Of a DNA stretch of 64,000 bases, positions 1-30,331 are shown one piece after another. Source of the DNA: Batillaria attramentaria (lineage: Eukaryota; Mollusca; Gastropoda; Batillariidae); the NCBI GenBank assembly GCA_018292915.2, contig JACVVK020000152.1, forward strand, positions 765,001-829,000. Direction: 5' to 3'. Each line of letters opens with the position of its first letter. Position 1 is the first letter of the stretch. The translations under genes and the position numbers were made by a program. Under the pieces are notes generated by a model. That model was not told the DNA's origin, did no database searches, and saw nothing but the letters and a program-made list of their open reading frames with translations.

Positions 1-183
1 GAAATTTCAATAGCTGAGCTGACCCTTCGCACCACGTGATTGTAATACGTTTATGTCCTGTGTGTGAGAGAATGCGTGTGATTCACGTGAGCGTGCGTGT
101 TGGGTTTAGCTCGCGGCGCTTTGAGCCAAATATTTGGGATAAAGCGCCTATATTAATGCGATTATTATTATTTATTATTATTA
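1..183 (+). mobile_element. SINE family 1, 3' half (cut by the window start)
   Basis: Almost identical to 2077-2255 of the full SINE, including gctgagctgacccttcgcac, the terminal stem ggcgcttt/aaagcgcc (115-122 and 141-148) and an (ATT)n tail. The tRNA-like head would lie to the left of the window. Confidence 0.8.
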
Positions 184-1041
184 TTGAATAGAGCTGGCAG
201 GAATGAGGGATACAATGATATTCTCAGTTAACAGTTTCTTTTCTCTTCAGTATTTGTTGAGCTGGCAGCGGCCGGAACTTACTGGGACAAAATAATATGG
301 ATTCAAGTGGGGAGAAGGGAAAAACCTGAGTGAATAAACTGACTACGCGGCCAAACTGCTGACCCCCCCCCCCCCCCCCTTTAAAATTTGTTTATTTCTT
401 GCTTCTTGTCAGTGATGTTTCTTTCTCGTCAAAAGTTTCGTGCTCAACTGAAACCTGTTTTAGCGCCGCTTCGAGCATAATATTTCGTATAATGTATACG
501 ATGAATATGCGCTTTCTTATTATTGTTGTTGTTGTTGGAACGTGATGGGGCACGCGAGGGGGTGTGTCCGTCAGTTTTACACTACTGACTCGTCACTAGT
601 ACAATGGACGACTCCACTCCTGTTAATCAAAAGGGTCGAGCCCCCAGAATTAACTGAGCAAATCGCGTCCCACGGATAATGAGCACAACACATGGCATGG
701 TCTGGCAAACTTTCTTGCCAGGCACTACAACGAGGAAAGCACGTGTAGTTTGATATGACTGGCGCATGGAAAGAAAGCAGTAACTTGAGTCCATTGACAT
801 CATTTGAGGAAAAAGACCACATTAGCCGTTACGTCAATGTCTTTCATCTTGAAATCACCCTTTTTCGTGAACCTACAGTGTTTAGCCAATAGACGGCAGA
901 GCAGAGCGGGACAGGGCTTTGGCCTCGGGTCGGTCTTGCCGAGCGGAGTCCGGCGTCTATTTTCGCGAAACACAGTGCCGGCTGGGGGTGATATCTGGCT
1001 CACTTGTGTAACAAAGTGGGTCTATGTAGTCACCCTCCGTC

Positions 1042-1150
<109 letters not shown>

Positions 1151-1439
1151 ACTTTAACATTGCCATTCTTTTTCATCTTTTTGGTGTATGGTGACATAAC
1201 GGACAACATTACGTACAATACATACCTTACATACGCTGCAAACCATTCACTTACATTATGCACATTACATACAATAACCCAGTTTACATATACTACGTAT
1301 ACTACATACTTTGCATGCATTGCATACTTTACCTAGTCCACATGTATTACGTCTACTATGTACCGCACTGCATACATTACCCGATTGTATTCTATCACCC
1401 TTATGTGGTGGAAAAGGACGAATAACTCTCAAACACACT

Positions 1440-1440
<1 letters not shown>

Positions 1441-1502
<62 letters not shown>

Positions 1503-1517
1503 ATGCACATACAAACA

Positions 1518-1607
<90 letters not shown>
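1441..1607. repeat. (CA)n and (TA)n compound microsatellite
   Basis: CA tract to 1500, a short unique spacer, then about 41 TA units to 1607. Confidence 0.95.
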
Positions 1608-1609
<2 letters not shown>

Positions 1610-1754
1610 CCCGGTTACTGTAGAAATTATACATAATTATCACAATGTGAAGTTGAGTGCTTACCCCCTATCTATAGATATCATTCTAGTAGAGCTTTAT
1701 ATAATGTCCACTGGCTTGTAAACTTGTCTAGAGAGGTAGTTATGATGAGCCTGT

Positions 1755-2760
1755 ATGAAAGGCATGAGATTGTATGACACAGGCAGAAACGTCTACACAA
1801 GCAGCTGGAGGTGTGTGGTGCAAAATGCCCAGACCCTCTGGTGCAAAACGTCTTATGGTATGATCGGTGGTCTAGTGGTTAAGAGACTTGTCACCAATGC
1901 GAGAGGTCAGGGGTTCGAGCCCCACTCGGGGCAAAGAATTTTTCCTTCTCGTATGTGGCACCGTTCATTCGGGCCGATCGTCGGGGGTTCTCTCCGGGTA
2001 CTCCGGCTTCCTCCCCCTCTGCTTTGGAAATGTTCAGCCCACCAAGTTTGAAACATAAATGCATATCTAAATTCCGAAATTTAAATAGCTGAGCTGACCC
2101 TTCGCACCACGTGATTGTAATACGTTTATGTCCTGTGTGTGAGAGAATGCGTGTGATTCACGTGAGCGTGCGTGTTGGGTTTAGCTCGCGGCGCTTTGAG
2201 CCAAAATATTTGGGATAAAGCGCCTTATTAATGCGATTATTATTATTATTATGATGCAATAAGAAAAGTGTACTTAGGTGGCTGCAGTACACAGCAGGGT
2301 ACAATAAGCAAACTACCCAGACCCTCAGGTACAAAAGGGCTCAGACTGTTTGGCATTACATGCAAAATGTGTAGACCCTCTGTTGCAATAGGCCTGGGAT
2401 TGTATTGCATGTGCAACATCCCCAGCCCCTATGATGCAAATGGGCTGATGCAAAAATGTCTAGATCCTCTCTTGCAAAAGGCCTGAAATCATATCATACA
2501 CAAACTGCCAAGACCCTTTAGTGCAAAAGGCCTGAGATCGTATGGTATGATGCAAGCAGAAACCGGCGTGTACAGCGGCTGCAGTACACAGCAAAACGAG
2601 GTAAAATGCACAGAGCCTTTTGTGCAAAAGGCATGAAATGGTGCAGCATGTACACAGGCAGCTGCAGTACACAGCAGCAAGACGCAAAATGACCAGACCT
2701 GCTGGTGTGCATGGTCCAAGACAGTATGGTATAAATAATGCAGGAAATGCCCAGGGCTGG
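1755..2760 (+). repeat. Degenerate minisatellite with GCAAAAGGCCTGAGAT core
   Basis: Repeated units contain variants of cagaccctctggtgcaaaag, gcctgagatcgtatggtatg and cagctgcagtacacagca, spaced roughly 50-100 bp. The array runs 1755-1859, is interrupted by the SINE, and continues 2254-2760. Divergence is too high for a fixed period by eye. Confidence 0.7.
1860..2253 (+). mobile_element. SINE family 1, full length, tRNA-derived
   Basis: The head contains an A-box-like tggtctagtggttaag (1868) and a B box GGTTCGAGCCC (1912-1922). A central block follows (cattcgggccgatc..., ctccgggtactccggcttcc), then a long tail region shared with 1-183, a terminal stem-loop (2190-2224) and an (ATT)n tail. It is inserted in the minisatellite that flanks it on both sides. 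Confidence 0.8.
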
Positions 2761-4956
2761 AATTCATGGCGGAGCGTTATTTTTTTGTTTACTGCCAGTT
2801 GGCCGCAAACAGACCGTTTAGCCTGGCGATCCGGAATTCATGAAGCACAGTTAGGCTTGCATGATGGCTCTTACATGACTGTCTTATATTACTAACACTC
2901 TAAAAATATTTTGTTTTGTGTCTTTCTTTGATATTTATGTTTGTAAGTTGTCACCCAAAAGAAAAGTTTCTTTTATTGCTGGTTATCACTGGACAAGAAA
3001 GTAATGGAATTGAATTGAATTGAATTTCAGCAAGGTCACCGCTCGGCATGCACAGCATTGTGAGTAGAGTTCATCAGACTTGACAGGGGCCAGTTGATTA
3101 AGCCAGCATGAGACCAAAGGAAGACCATCCTGGCAGGGTACAATGGAAGAAGTCAGATCTTGGTGTACTGATTTCACAGTATGGTTCACAAAACGTAAGA
3201 CATCTTCATGTCACTTTTCATCCCTCTTGCCTCTCTTCCTCATGTCAGCAGTTTCTCATGTCTCCAGTTCATTGAGAGAAAGCCACTGATATAGTAGAAC
3301 TAAACTCGTGACACCTTTGACTGGAGTACAAAAATGACAAGGGATGATATGCCAAATTACATCACCGCACCTTCCTCTGTCTTGTATTCCCTACAGCTCG
3401 GATCAAACAAAGCCTTTGAGTGTAATTCTTTGAGCTGGTGTCAGATTTCTCTATTATCACAGGGAACCAAGTGATCAGAAGTGCAGTATACCCACACTTA
3501 CTGACAAGTAGTCTGAATAAAGTAGTTAATACAAATATGAACTCCAGCCTCACTATGCAACAAAAATCAAAGATATGTTTATCTTCAAGGAGCTCAAACT
3601 GTTTAAAAAAACAAATTGCATTTTCAAGGATTACAATTTTTTTTATTTTACTCAGAATACAGTCTTTGCCTGTAGATGACACATAGTACATCATGTTGCC
3701 GGTGGATATACTACTCTCAAACCTATTGTCAAAATCTAGTAGGCTGTCAAGAGACGAGCAGCCTTGAGTAGCGCCTTCTGAAGGTGCCGTTTCTCGCCTG
3801 TAAACAAGAACCATCGCATAGTCCCGCAAAATCCTGATATCTTGGTGCAAGTAAAAGGCATAGCCCTGGCCTACCTAGCCGGCACATCTGTCAATTGTGC
3901 TTGGGGAAAGCAACTGTCAAAACGAAGGCATGAACAAATTTGTTGATTGAAATTGATTGCTCCTACGTAGTGCCCTCTCAACCCCCCCCCTCCCCCTCCT
4001 TTTTTTTTTTTTAAAATGAAAACCGACTTGAGCGTGACATTCTTGACCACATCGTCATTCTTGACCATGACACCGAGATGGCTGATGGCTCCAAGAGTAA
4101 AAACTCGGGATGGATGAGTGCATTCACGTTGCTGCAGTCTGTAGTGCACAGCAAGAGGGATGAGGACCACAGACAAATCGACGCCACTAAAAGTAAAACG
4201 CAGTGTGGTCACAGGTGTTGGAGTTGTACATGTATATGAGTGAGCTGGTCTCAGAAATCTGGAATGAATTGTCATTGTGACCCATGCACTGTTTATTTTA
4301 TTATCATTTATTTATTAATTTTTTTTTTTTTTTTTTGTTTTTTTGCTTTTCTCATTCCGTATTGTCCCAAGTGGGCTGTTTACTCTTTTTTTTTTCGTGA
4401 TTAGTTTTTCACCATTTTAAGGTCTACCTCAGTTGCTCCCCACCGCCCCTATCCCTTCTGTTTCCACACTTGTACAATTGCCCGTTCTGTCTTGTTTTCA
4501 GTTTTGCGTGGTTTACTTTGCCCTGTAGACCTTGGCTATCCGCCATAGTATTCTGCCGTTTTACCTTTAAGGCATCCGCTAATATCTGACCGGTTTATTT
4601 CTCTGCCACTGAAGGTTGAGCATCTTTTACATGTCCTGATGTAGTCAGGGCGATCGAGATGTATATATATTATGTATATATAACCATCATGTAACTATAG
4701 TAATACTTGGGGTGCCATTTCCTGGGCAACAAATTCTAAGCACCTTACAACCAACATAATATTAAAACTGAAATGAACTAAACAAAACAAATTATAACTA
4801 TTTTTAAAAAAAATGCAAAAAGTTTTTTTCTCCTACAGTGAAGCCAAAACGTGGATCAAACGCCACTACAAGATCTGGACAGCCCAACACATCCCTCACC
4901 TGAGGAGATGCCACAGCTCCAGCGTCGCCAACAGACCATACAGATACATACAGACC
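2761..4956. other. Intergenic DNA, no gene supported
   Basis: A minus-strand 162-codon frame (3362-3850) is present. Its part 3650-3808 is preceded by an acceptor-like cttgtttacag and reads as ordinary protein (about RFESSISTGNMMYY), but no homology is recognised. The rest contains C/T homopolymers near 3980-4010 and 4320-4395. Confidence 0.3.
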
Positions 4957-4966
4957 ATATTTGCCA

Positions 4967-5347
4967 GGGTCCTACTAATTACCGAAAACAACTCTAAATA
5001 CGGGCAGAACGCAGTTAAAACATAGAAATAACAACACACAAACATGATTAAAGGTGAAAAAAGAGGCCTTAAACTAGTTAAAAGGAAAAAAGTACTTATT
5101 CACTCCAAGAGAACAGGACGAAATGAACGTGTCTCCCAAGGGAAGCGACTCTGGTCTGGACTGGTTATTTTCTGCAATGTCACCTTTTTTTTCTTTTTCG
5201 CTTTTTTAAGGCCTCTTAAGGCCTCTTTTTTCACCTTTACTCATGTTTGTGTGTTGTTATTTCTATGTTTTAACCGCGTTCTATCCGTATTAAGAGTTGT
5301 TTTCGGTTGTTTTCGGTCGTCGGTTGTTTTCGGTAATTAGTAGGACC
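4967..5347 (+). mobile_element. MULE-like MITE copy 1 with long terminal inverted repeats
   Basis: The ends are GGGTCCTACTAATTACCGAA and its complement ending TTCGGTAATTAGTAGGACC; complementarity extends about 100 bp inward on each side. Imperfect 10-bp flanks (atatttgcca / gtatttccca). No coding capacity. The right arm carries an extra internal ttgttttcgg duplication compared with copy 2. Confidence 0.85.
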
Positions 5348-5394
5348 GTATTTCCCAACTGGACTCTGCCCACCTGTATCTCTTTGGGCTGACA

Positions 5395-6465
5395 CATTTG
5401 CCAGATTGACATGAATGAAATTGTAAAAGACAAAATTAGAGGACATAAAGACACAAAATACAAACCGGATACAAAATGAAATGGGACATGAATGACATAT
5501 ACGGTAAGAAAATGGGACCCAAATGCAAACTCAAATGGGACGAAACTACGAAATGGGCATGGATGAAATAAGAGAATAAAAAATAAAATAAAAAAACCCG
5601 GATGAAATATAAAATCAAACCAGGCACAAAATTGAATACAAAATAAAATGGGACATAAAAGGATTAAGGAAAAGAAACGTGACAGATAAACTACAAAATA
5701 AACAGATACAGAAATTTAAAAAATGAAAACGCGAACAAAAAAAATGGGACAAAGAAATAAAAAACAAAAACCTGACCTAGATAAAATACAAAACGTGAAA
5801 TTTAAAAAAAAAAGCCCAAAAACGAACAAACTAAAACGGGACACGAAAAAAAAATTGCAAAGAAAAAACATGGATAAAATACAAAATGAAACGTGAAATT
5901 TAAAAATTGAAACATAACGTGAACAAGAAAAAATGGGACACAAAAGAAATGCAAAGAAAAACAGACATGGATGAAATACAAAATAAAACATGAAATTTAA
6001 AAAAATGAACCAAATAAAACTGTACATGAATGAAATGGAAAGAAACATAAGCATGTGAATAAAATACAATCCAATGGGACACGGATGAAATTTCAAAAAG
6101 ACAAAAGGACAAGACACATACAAAATAAAACCGGACATAAAATAAAATAGGGCAAATGAAATGCGAAATAAAGTGGGACACGAAGAAAAACAATAATGGA
6201 CAACTGGAATTTTATATACAAAATCAAATTGGACATGAATGAAATATGAAGTAAAATGGACATGAATGACATTTTTACGAGACCAATAAAAAGGACAAAT
6301 GAAATGTACAATAAAGCCAGACGAAATTGAATAATTTTGAAAGTCACAAACAAAATAGGACATAAATGAAATGGAGACGAGTGAATGAAGTAAAAAATAG
6401 ACACATGAAATAAAAAAAATAAAAAATAAAACAGGACATGAGTGAAATTAAATAACAGGAGACGT
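5395..6465. repeat. 1-kb degenerate A-rich tandem repeat
   Basis: Recurrent variants of gggacatgaatgaaatacaa followed by aataaaac, about 25-45 bp apart, with almost no C/T-rich interruption on the plus strand. Open frames on the minus strand, up to 215 codons (Phe/Ile/Tyr-rich), are by-products of the repeat. Confidence 0.75.
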
Positions 6466-6687
6466 GTAATTTTTTTAACTTTTTTTTCCCTCCCAACAAG
6501 TCCAACACTGTGTGTCCTTGACGTATGTGGGCAATGTTACTGGTGAAAGGGTAATGGCTGGATTGGGGCGATGGCGGTCCACCTGTACATGAAGTCTTAA
6601 GGCAGACCAGTGATTTTTTACAACATTCTGGCTGTCTTTTGGGGTGTAAAGGTGGACTTTCTGGAACATCAGAAATGCAAATTTACA

Positions 6688-7062
6688 CACATGCTGGTGG
6701 TTACACGACTTCGTCACTAGTGCAAGAGGTCAGGTTCGAGTCCCACTCAGTCAAGAATTTTTCCTTCTCGTACTTGGGCTGTTCATTCGGGCCGATCTTC
6801 GGGGGTTTTCTCCAAGTACTCCAGCTTCCTGGAAATGTTCAGCCCACAAAATTTGAAAGTAAATGCAATGCTAAATTCCGAAACTTAAATAGCTGACGCT
6901 TAATTTGCACCAAGTGATCGTACTGTGTGCATGTCCAGTGTGTGAGAGAATGTGTGCGATTCACGTGAGCGTGCGTGTTGGGTTCAGTTTGTGGTGCTTT
7001 GAGCCGATTCAAGAAACGGGTAAAGCACCTAAACAATACTCAATTATTACTATCATTATTAT
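6688..7062 (+). mobile_element. SINE family 1, diverged copy
   Basis: Degraded A box (gctggtggttacacgac), B box ggttcgagtcccac near 6732, then the same central block and tail as 1860-2253. The terminal stem is ggtgcttt (6993-7000) with aaagcacc (7022-7029), followed by an ATT-rich tail. Confidence 0.75.
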
Positions 7063-7508
7063 GCTGGACTTGAGAAAGGCAGGTATAGAACCAGCTTAAA
7101 GGGAAATGTTACAGGTCAATGCAATGGTTTTGTAAAGAAACAAAAGCCCTGATTTTAAGATTTTAGCCTCACATTCTTGATCTGGTTTGGTGGTGTCTAT
7201 CATCACATCACTTCCACATGTACACAAATACAGGCACAGACAGACTTGCAAATCGGCACTGATGTGGTGCCATCTTGTAGACTTTTAATGAGAACCTGGA
7301 ACAATAATTTGTGCTACTGCTCAGTCCACTGAGGAAGACACACCAACACATGACATGACAAAATTGGCTGGTACGTTTACTGCAGAAAAAAGGCTGAATG
7401 AGGAAGGCCCATGTAAACCATATAGATGCGAAAACGGTGCAAATTTTTACATCTTCCACCATGACAAAGTACATGTACCAGTAATCCACTAATTTGATGG
7501 GGTGGGGT

Positions 7509-7539
<31 letters not shown>

Positions 7540-10360
7540 GGTAATTAGAATTGCTGGAATGTACTTTACGAACGTGACCTTAAGAGAGAATAACATAAGG
7601 ATACAAGGAAAACCCAACACCAGACACTAGTAGTAACCACAACCGACGGCGGGTGTTCGCGGTCTTTTTTTGTTTTGTTTTATTTTTCTCCGGCGCTGCC
7701 CACATGAATCTGTCATGCTGTCCCAATAAATACCACCGTATGCTGGTGTACCAATCTCTTATCAATCATCCTGCGCATAAAACCAGGCAACTGAAGCGCA
7801 GATAGTTTGACCATTGGTTTGACGCTGTTTCGCGTCGTAGGCCCTTTCTTTTCTTTCCGCTGAGATTTCCGAGTCAGAAGTTTGCTTGGCATTACCCAGC
7901 CTCGTTTTGGAGTGCGTCTGCACCGGAACTAGGCCAGAGGTACAGGTTTGACTTCTTGCGTAGGCTGACAAAGCACTGCCTCTACTGTCTCGAAACGTCC
8001 CAGGTGAGATATTTTCGGTCTGTCGTTCACCCTCTGTCTGTATCACTCTGTGTGTGAGCAATCTGTGTAAAATGTATGGTAAAATATATCTTAATTCATC
8101 GTCATTTTCTTGTCGCTGGGAGAGATAATTTTCTGAAATGAACTTTTAGTGAAGTTCAGCAGTAGCGGTAGGTTTGCTTGCTTGCTAAGCCTGGTCACGG
8201 AGATTGGCCTCTGTACCAGGCGTTTACCTAGCCCTCCGCGATCTCAGAATTCAGGCGTTCCCGTGCCAGGAGATCGTTTACACATTACCTCTGACATCTG
8301 TGCAGCGTTGATTGCACCGTCCTAATAATTGATTTCCGTGTCTCCGTCACTGAAGATCAGCTAATGGCTGGAGTTTGCGGCAACAAACACAGATTGTGGC
8401 GACACTCACTGGCTGAGTGTCATGCTCGTGGCTTCAAATCAAGGAAGTTGCCTGCATAGCGAAAAAGTTAGGCACACCGTATACAGAAGCCGATTGTACT
8501 TACACGCACTGAAATTGTAAGAAGTGCCCTGCTGTGAGGCTTCATGAGAGAATGTCCAGTTCGGAGAACTATCTTTAGCAGAGGTGAAAATATACAAACC
8601 TGTGGGCAAAAACTGCCATTCAGCTGTGTTGATGTAAATCCATAGTTCACAACTGACACCATGAGGATCTTCAGTTCTCATGGAATGTGCTGAGCTGTTT
8701 GTGAATGTGATACATGTACCTTGAGACAACCGAACTAGAAAGAGTGTACCTGATTTTTTTAATATATTTTTTTTGTGTGAACTAGTGAAAATCATTAGGG
8801 CTCCTTCAGGACAGTTGCTTGTACACTGGAGGTATGTGATGGCAAGTTACCAGTAATTTCTGGAATAATTAAGTGAATGGAAGTTATACAAGGGAAGGGT
8901 GTCTTTATACGTGTATTTCCAGTAACATTTTAGTGTTTAACTGACAGCACACCAAGAAGTTCTTGTCTTTTCCCTGTGAACCATTTTTTTTTTTTTTTTG
9001 CACCCACTTTAATTTAACCAGTTATGACAAAGTTGTATAAAATTTTGTACAACTACAAGAGATGAATGACTCGCTCGAACACATCAAGGAAAACTCTGTG
9101 TATGGCAATATAATTTTCATAACTAGTGGCCAGAATATTGATTGGCTGAGATGGGGCATTATAATCGACATAGTTGTGACTAATGTGAGTGTGAACAGGT
9201 CCACCTGACTTGTTTTATTGATCAGCTCAGCCCTCTGGATGTGGTGCATAGCACTATTAGCAGCTGAAATCAGATTCTTGTTTTGACATTGACATAAAGG
9301 TATTGACACAGTGTACATGTATGTAATTATGGTATTCATCGTGAACATGGGGTGGGTGGCTGGGTGTTTGGGAGTTTAACGTCATTGTGAACACAAGTTT
9401 TCTGCACTGACAGTGAGTGTTAGTATAATGTTCGTAAATAACTCTGATACTGATGACTGAAAATTTTGGTGTGCCTGTGCTGTTGCAAAATGAGGGGAAT
9501 TACAGGATACCATAGTATCAAATGTGATAGTAAAACAAAAGTAAAGATTGTGATGGTTGATATTTTCCCGTTTGATGCTGCATGTGCCATGTAAGTTAAA
9601 CTAAATGGCACCATACGTTCCTTTCATGATCCTGAGCTCAGGAGAGGATTTCTTACTCTTAGGTTATAAATTATGCTTTTGTTAATCAGGGGAAATGTCA
9701 TCATGATGTGGGTCTCAGAATTTGAAATTGCATCAAGGAAATTTTGTGGTTTCATGCTCAAACTCATGCACTATCTGTTAATGTTGTCTGTGGTGTCAGC
9801 GTGTGGTAGTAGTAGGTTACCTGCATACTTGATACTAGTACCAGGTACACCTTCAGTTGTTGCATGATTATTCTTTTGGCAGTTCAGATCTTACCTTTTA
9901 TCTTGTAAATCTCACAGGTAAACCTTGTGTTCATAAATTGGTCCAGAAAGTAATGCTAACAGATAGCCTGAATTGTGAGTACAGGAGTACACTGTACATC
10001 TCAGCTGAATTTGTCAGTGAAAAGTGTTGGAATTTTGACTTGCATAGCTTTTGGGTGTGCAGTTCATATGTCTGGTAATAGTATGTTAGTATAATGTATG
10101 GCAGCACTCTCATTGCTGTGTATGAACGTCTATAATTCATCAGGGAAGGGCAGTTTAAAAACTCACTTGTCACTAGCTTGACTCATGAGTCACATCCTTA
10201 AGGTATGGCGTTGCTACCTATGGTCAGATTAGCAGGAGTAATGGGGCTGCCTCGAGGTGTCGTTAAGAATGAATAATTATTTGTTTTTAGTATCGTTTAT
10301 GAACATATTTCAGTTTTTAAAACAAATCACTTAACCAGCGTAAATTTTCTTTTCCTGCAG
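7063..10360. other. Upstream region of STK17
   Basis: No coding exon seen. It contains a GT/G run (7507-7542), a candidate non-coding exon end at 8003, and a tail-like tgggtgtttgggagtttaacg near 9360 that resembles the reverse complement of the ends at 1400-1440 and 17530-17575. Confidence 0.35.
7981..8003 (+). promoter_or_regulatory. Candidate splice donor of an upstream non-coding STK17 exon
   Basis: The sequence cgtcccag|gtgagat at 8003/8004 is a near-ideal 5' splice site, 2.36 kb upstream of the acceptor at 10360, and the flanking 7760-8003 stretch is richer in G+C and CpG than its surroundings. No start codon evidence ties it to the gene, so it is only a candidate for the 3' end of the first non-coding exon. 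Confidence 0.25.
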
Positions 10361-28122
<17,762 letters not shown>

Positions 28123-30285
28123 GTGAGAAAGACAGGATTATCCAGTTAGTTTCCAATGGAAACAACCAGGACTCAGGTGCCACACAAACACCCTCAACTA
28201 CCACAAATAATTTCTCTATGTCAGCACCAGTAGTGGAAGACCCTAGTGCTGATAGTGATATTCATCTCAGCTCGTGTCCATCAGACTGTATAAAAACCAC
28301 ACACATGTAGCAAGCTCCTCTAGCTGGTGACCTGTAGATTGTGTTCTCCTGCCGTTATTTCTTTTTATCAGGAATGAAATGAGTGGCACCGCTGCTCTTG
28401 GTTGAACTGTTTTTGTTTTGTAGTTTTAAGTATTGCTGCACTGTGTTCTTTGTTGTTTTTATTTCATGAGTGATTACAGGTAGTTAAAAATATGTTTTCC
28501 AAAGCATATTACTAGATTTGTACAGCGTTATTTTGATGTTTTCAGCGTTTTGTTGGGTGATTGCTATGCCCCCCCCTTCTCCGGTAGACGGTGTTGCATA
28601 ATAGCATGAAATCCTCATGAGCTTTGTTTACTGACCTTCACCTCATTGTGTACTCACTTCCCACTTTGTTTCTTTCTTGTCAAATGTAGCACCAACCATA
28701 GATCATGCAGTACACGATTCATGGTCGAGTACATGTACTTGTGTTGTTACAACATCATTTTCAGTGTGATCTCACAAAATGGAACAACATGGACGTAGGC
28801 CTGTTTACAATTTAGATCATTTGAGAGATGGCACCTATGAGCTGCATTCCAGGAATAGGAATTTCCTATTTGCTTGGACTGTCCCTGTGACTTGATCTGT
28901 TCCAGTGTATATCAGTATTTTAACAGAGGATGATCAGCACCAAAATACCCTCTGGGAGTAGAAATGTACTTGCAGCGAATCATATCTCTTAGTCTTATGC
29001 TGGAGAGTACTTGTGGAGCTTGGTTTCCCATTTGCTCACAGATCTGTCCTGTGAAATGGAGGAAATTCAATTGACCACAAAAGTTGCCCTGAATTAGTTT
29101 ACATATAAAGCACACTAAAAGACATGCCATTGCATTGACGACTTCATGAAAAGAGCAGTCTAATTCACACAAAAAAGGGAGGGGGGGGGGGGGGGAGTCA
29201 TGTTTTTCTAAGAAAAAGTTATTTCAAGATTGTGGTTGCTATGTTTGGTCAGGCTGGAAACAAAGGGGCATGTAGCTTTTGCATACAATGATTAACACCA
29301 GTTTTTCTTTTTAATTGTGTTACCATTTTTGGAATTCACACTACTCATAGGTAAGAAAAGATGACCTGACTAACAGAATGGCTACCTGTTAATTATTCAC
29401 GTGAAAGCCTAAGCAGCATAAAGTGATTTTCCATTGAATTTTGTACTTTACATTATGCATTGCATTCCTCCTGGTGACATCAGGTCATGAGCTAAACCCA
29501 CTGATCCAACTCTGCTGAGTGAAATGGCAAACCATCACTTCACGTTCCCACTGTCAAGCGTTTTTCTACCAGTCCCACGAAAGCCCGCGGCAGCCTAAGT
29601 GGGCTAGCTCATATCATTTAAATGTCACCTCCACAACCTGTCTAATGTGTACAACTATACTCCAGACATATATCAGAGATTGGTTTTAAAGTTTCCAGTG
29701 CTGCAATGAACTGGTTCAGAATTTTAGTTTGTACCTGTGTGTCTGCGCTGTCAATGCAAGGGAGGTAATTTTGTCACTTTCAAAACCACTCGCATTGGAT
29801 TTGTGTGTACGTGCAGTGATGGACATGTGCTGTGTCATGTTGAACAGCAGGGTGTGGGGGTAATCAGGCCCAAAAGTAATACCTTTACACATACAAACAT
29901 AAGCATTTCAGGGTGACTTTTTACCCACTATACACATGCTGCTCTTGTCTCAGTTTTCTCAGTCTGTGTGTAATCCTGTTTCTCATAAACTGTTTCCTTC
30001 AAAATGCATTTCATTTTCAAGCTTGGGCTCTGGTCCTTTGTTCATGAACATGTGATAGCTGGCCCAAAAACATCTCCCATGAGAGAGAAACCTTCAACTG
30101 CTATCACCTACAGGCAAAGCTTTCTTTGACTTTGAGGCTTTAACTCCTTCCATTCCAGTATGTATCTAACTTTGCTCTGTAAATCTACCTGTGCTGGTAA
30201 TTCAGGACTTTGAACCACAGTAATTCAAACTCTCTTTGTGAACTGCAGGGAAATGTGATAGATAAAGGGCTTGCTTTTTGTTAAA

Positions 30286-30331
30286 ACTGGACTGGAGTGG
30301 CAAAAGTATCCCAGCCTAAGTAAGTAAGTTT
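30286..30331 (+). mobile_element. Very short RTE-like tail fragment
   Basis: aactggactggagtggcaa followed shortly by cctaagtaagtaag, the start and the very end of the LINE 3' region with the middle missing. It is probably an extremely truncated or internally deleted insertion. Confidence 0.5.

Noticed and set aside
1868..1930. A functional tRNA gene
   Set aside because: A and B boxes are present, but no acceptor stem or anticodon arm closes and the sequence continues as a SINE; the same goes for 26460-26516.
1755..2760. CRISPR-like spaced repeats
   Set aside because: Unit length and spacing vary, the repeats are diverged, and the context is clearly eukaryotic.
5716..6363. 215-codon minus-strand ORF as a membrane protein
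   Set aside because: It is a by-product of the A-rich degenerate repeat; no splice sites and no recognisable family.
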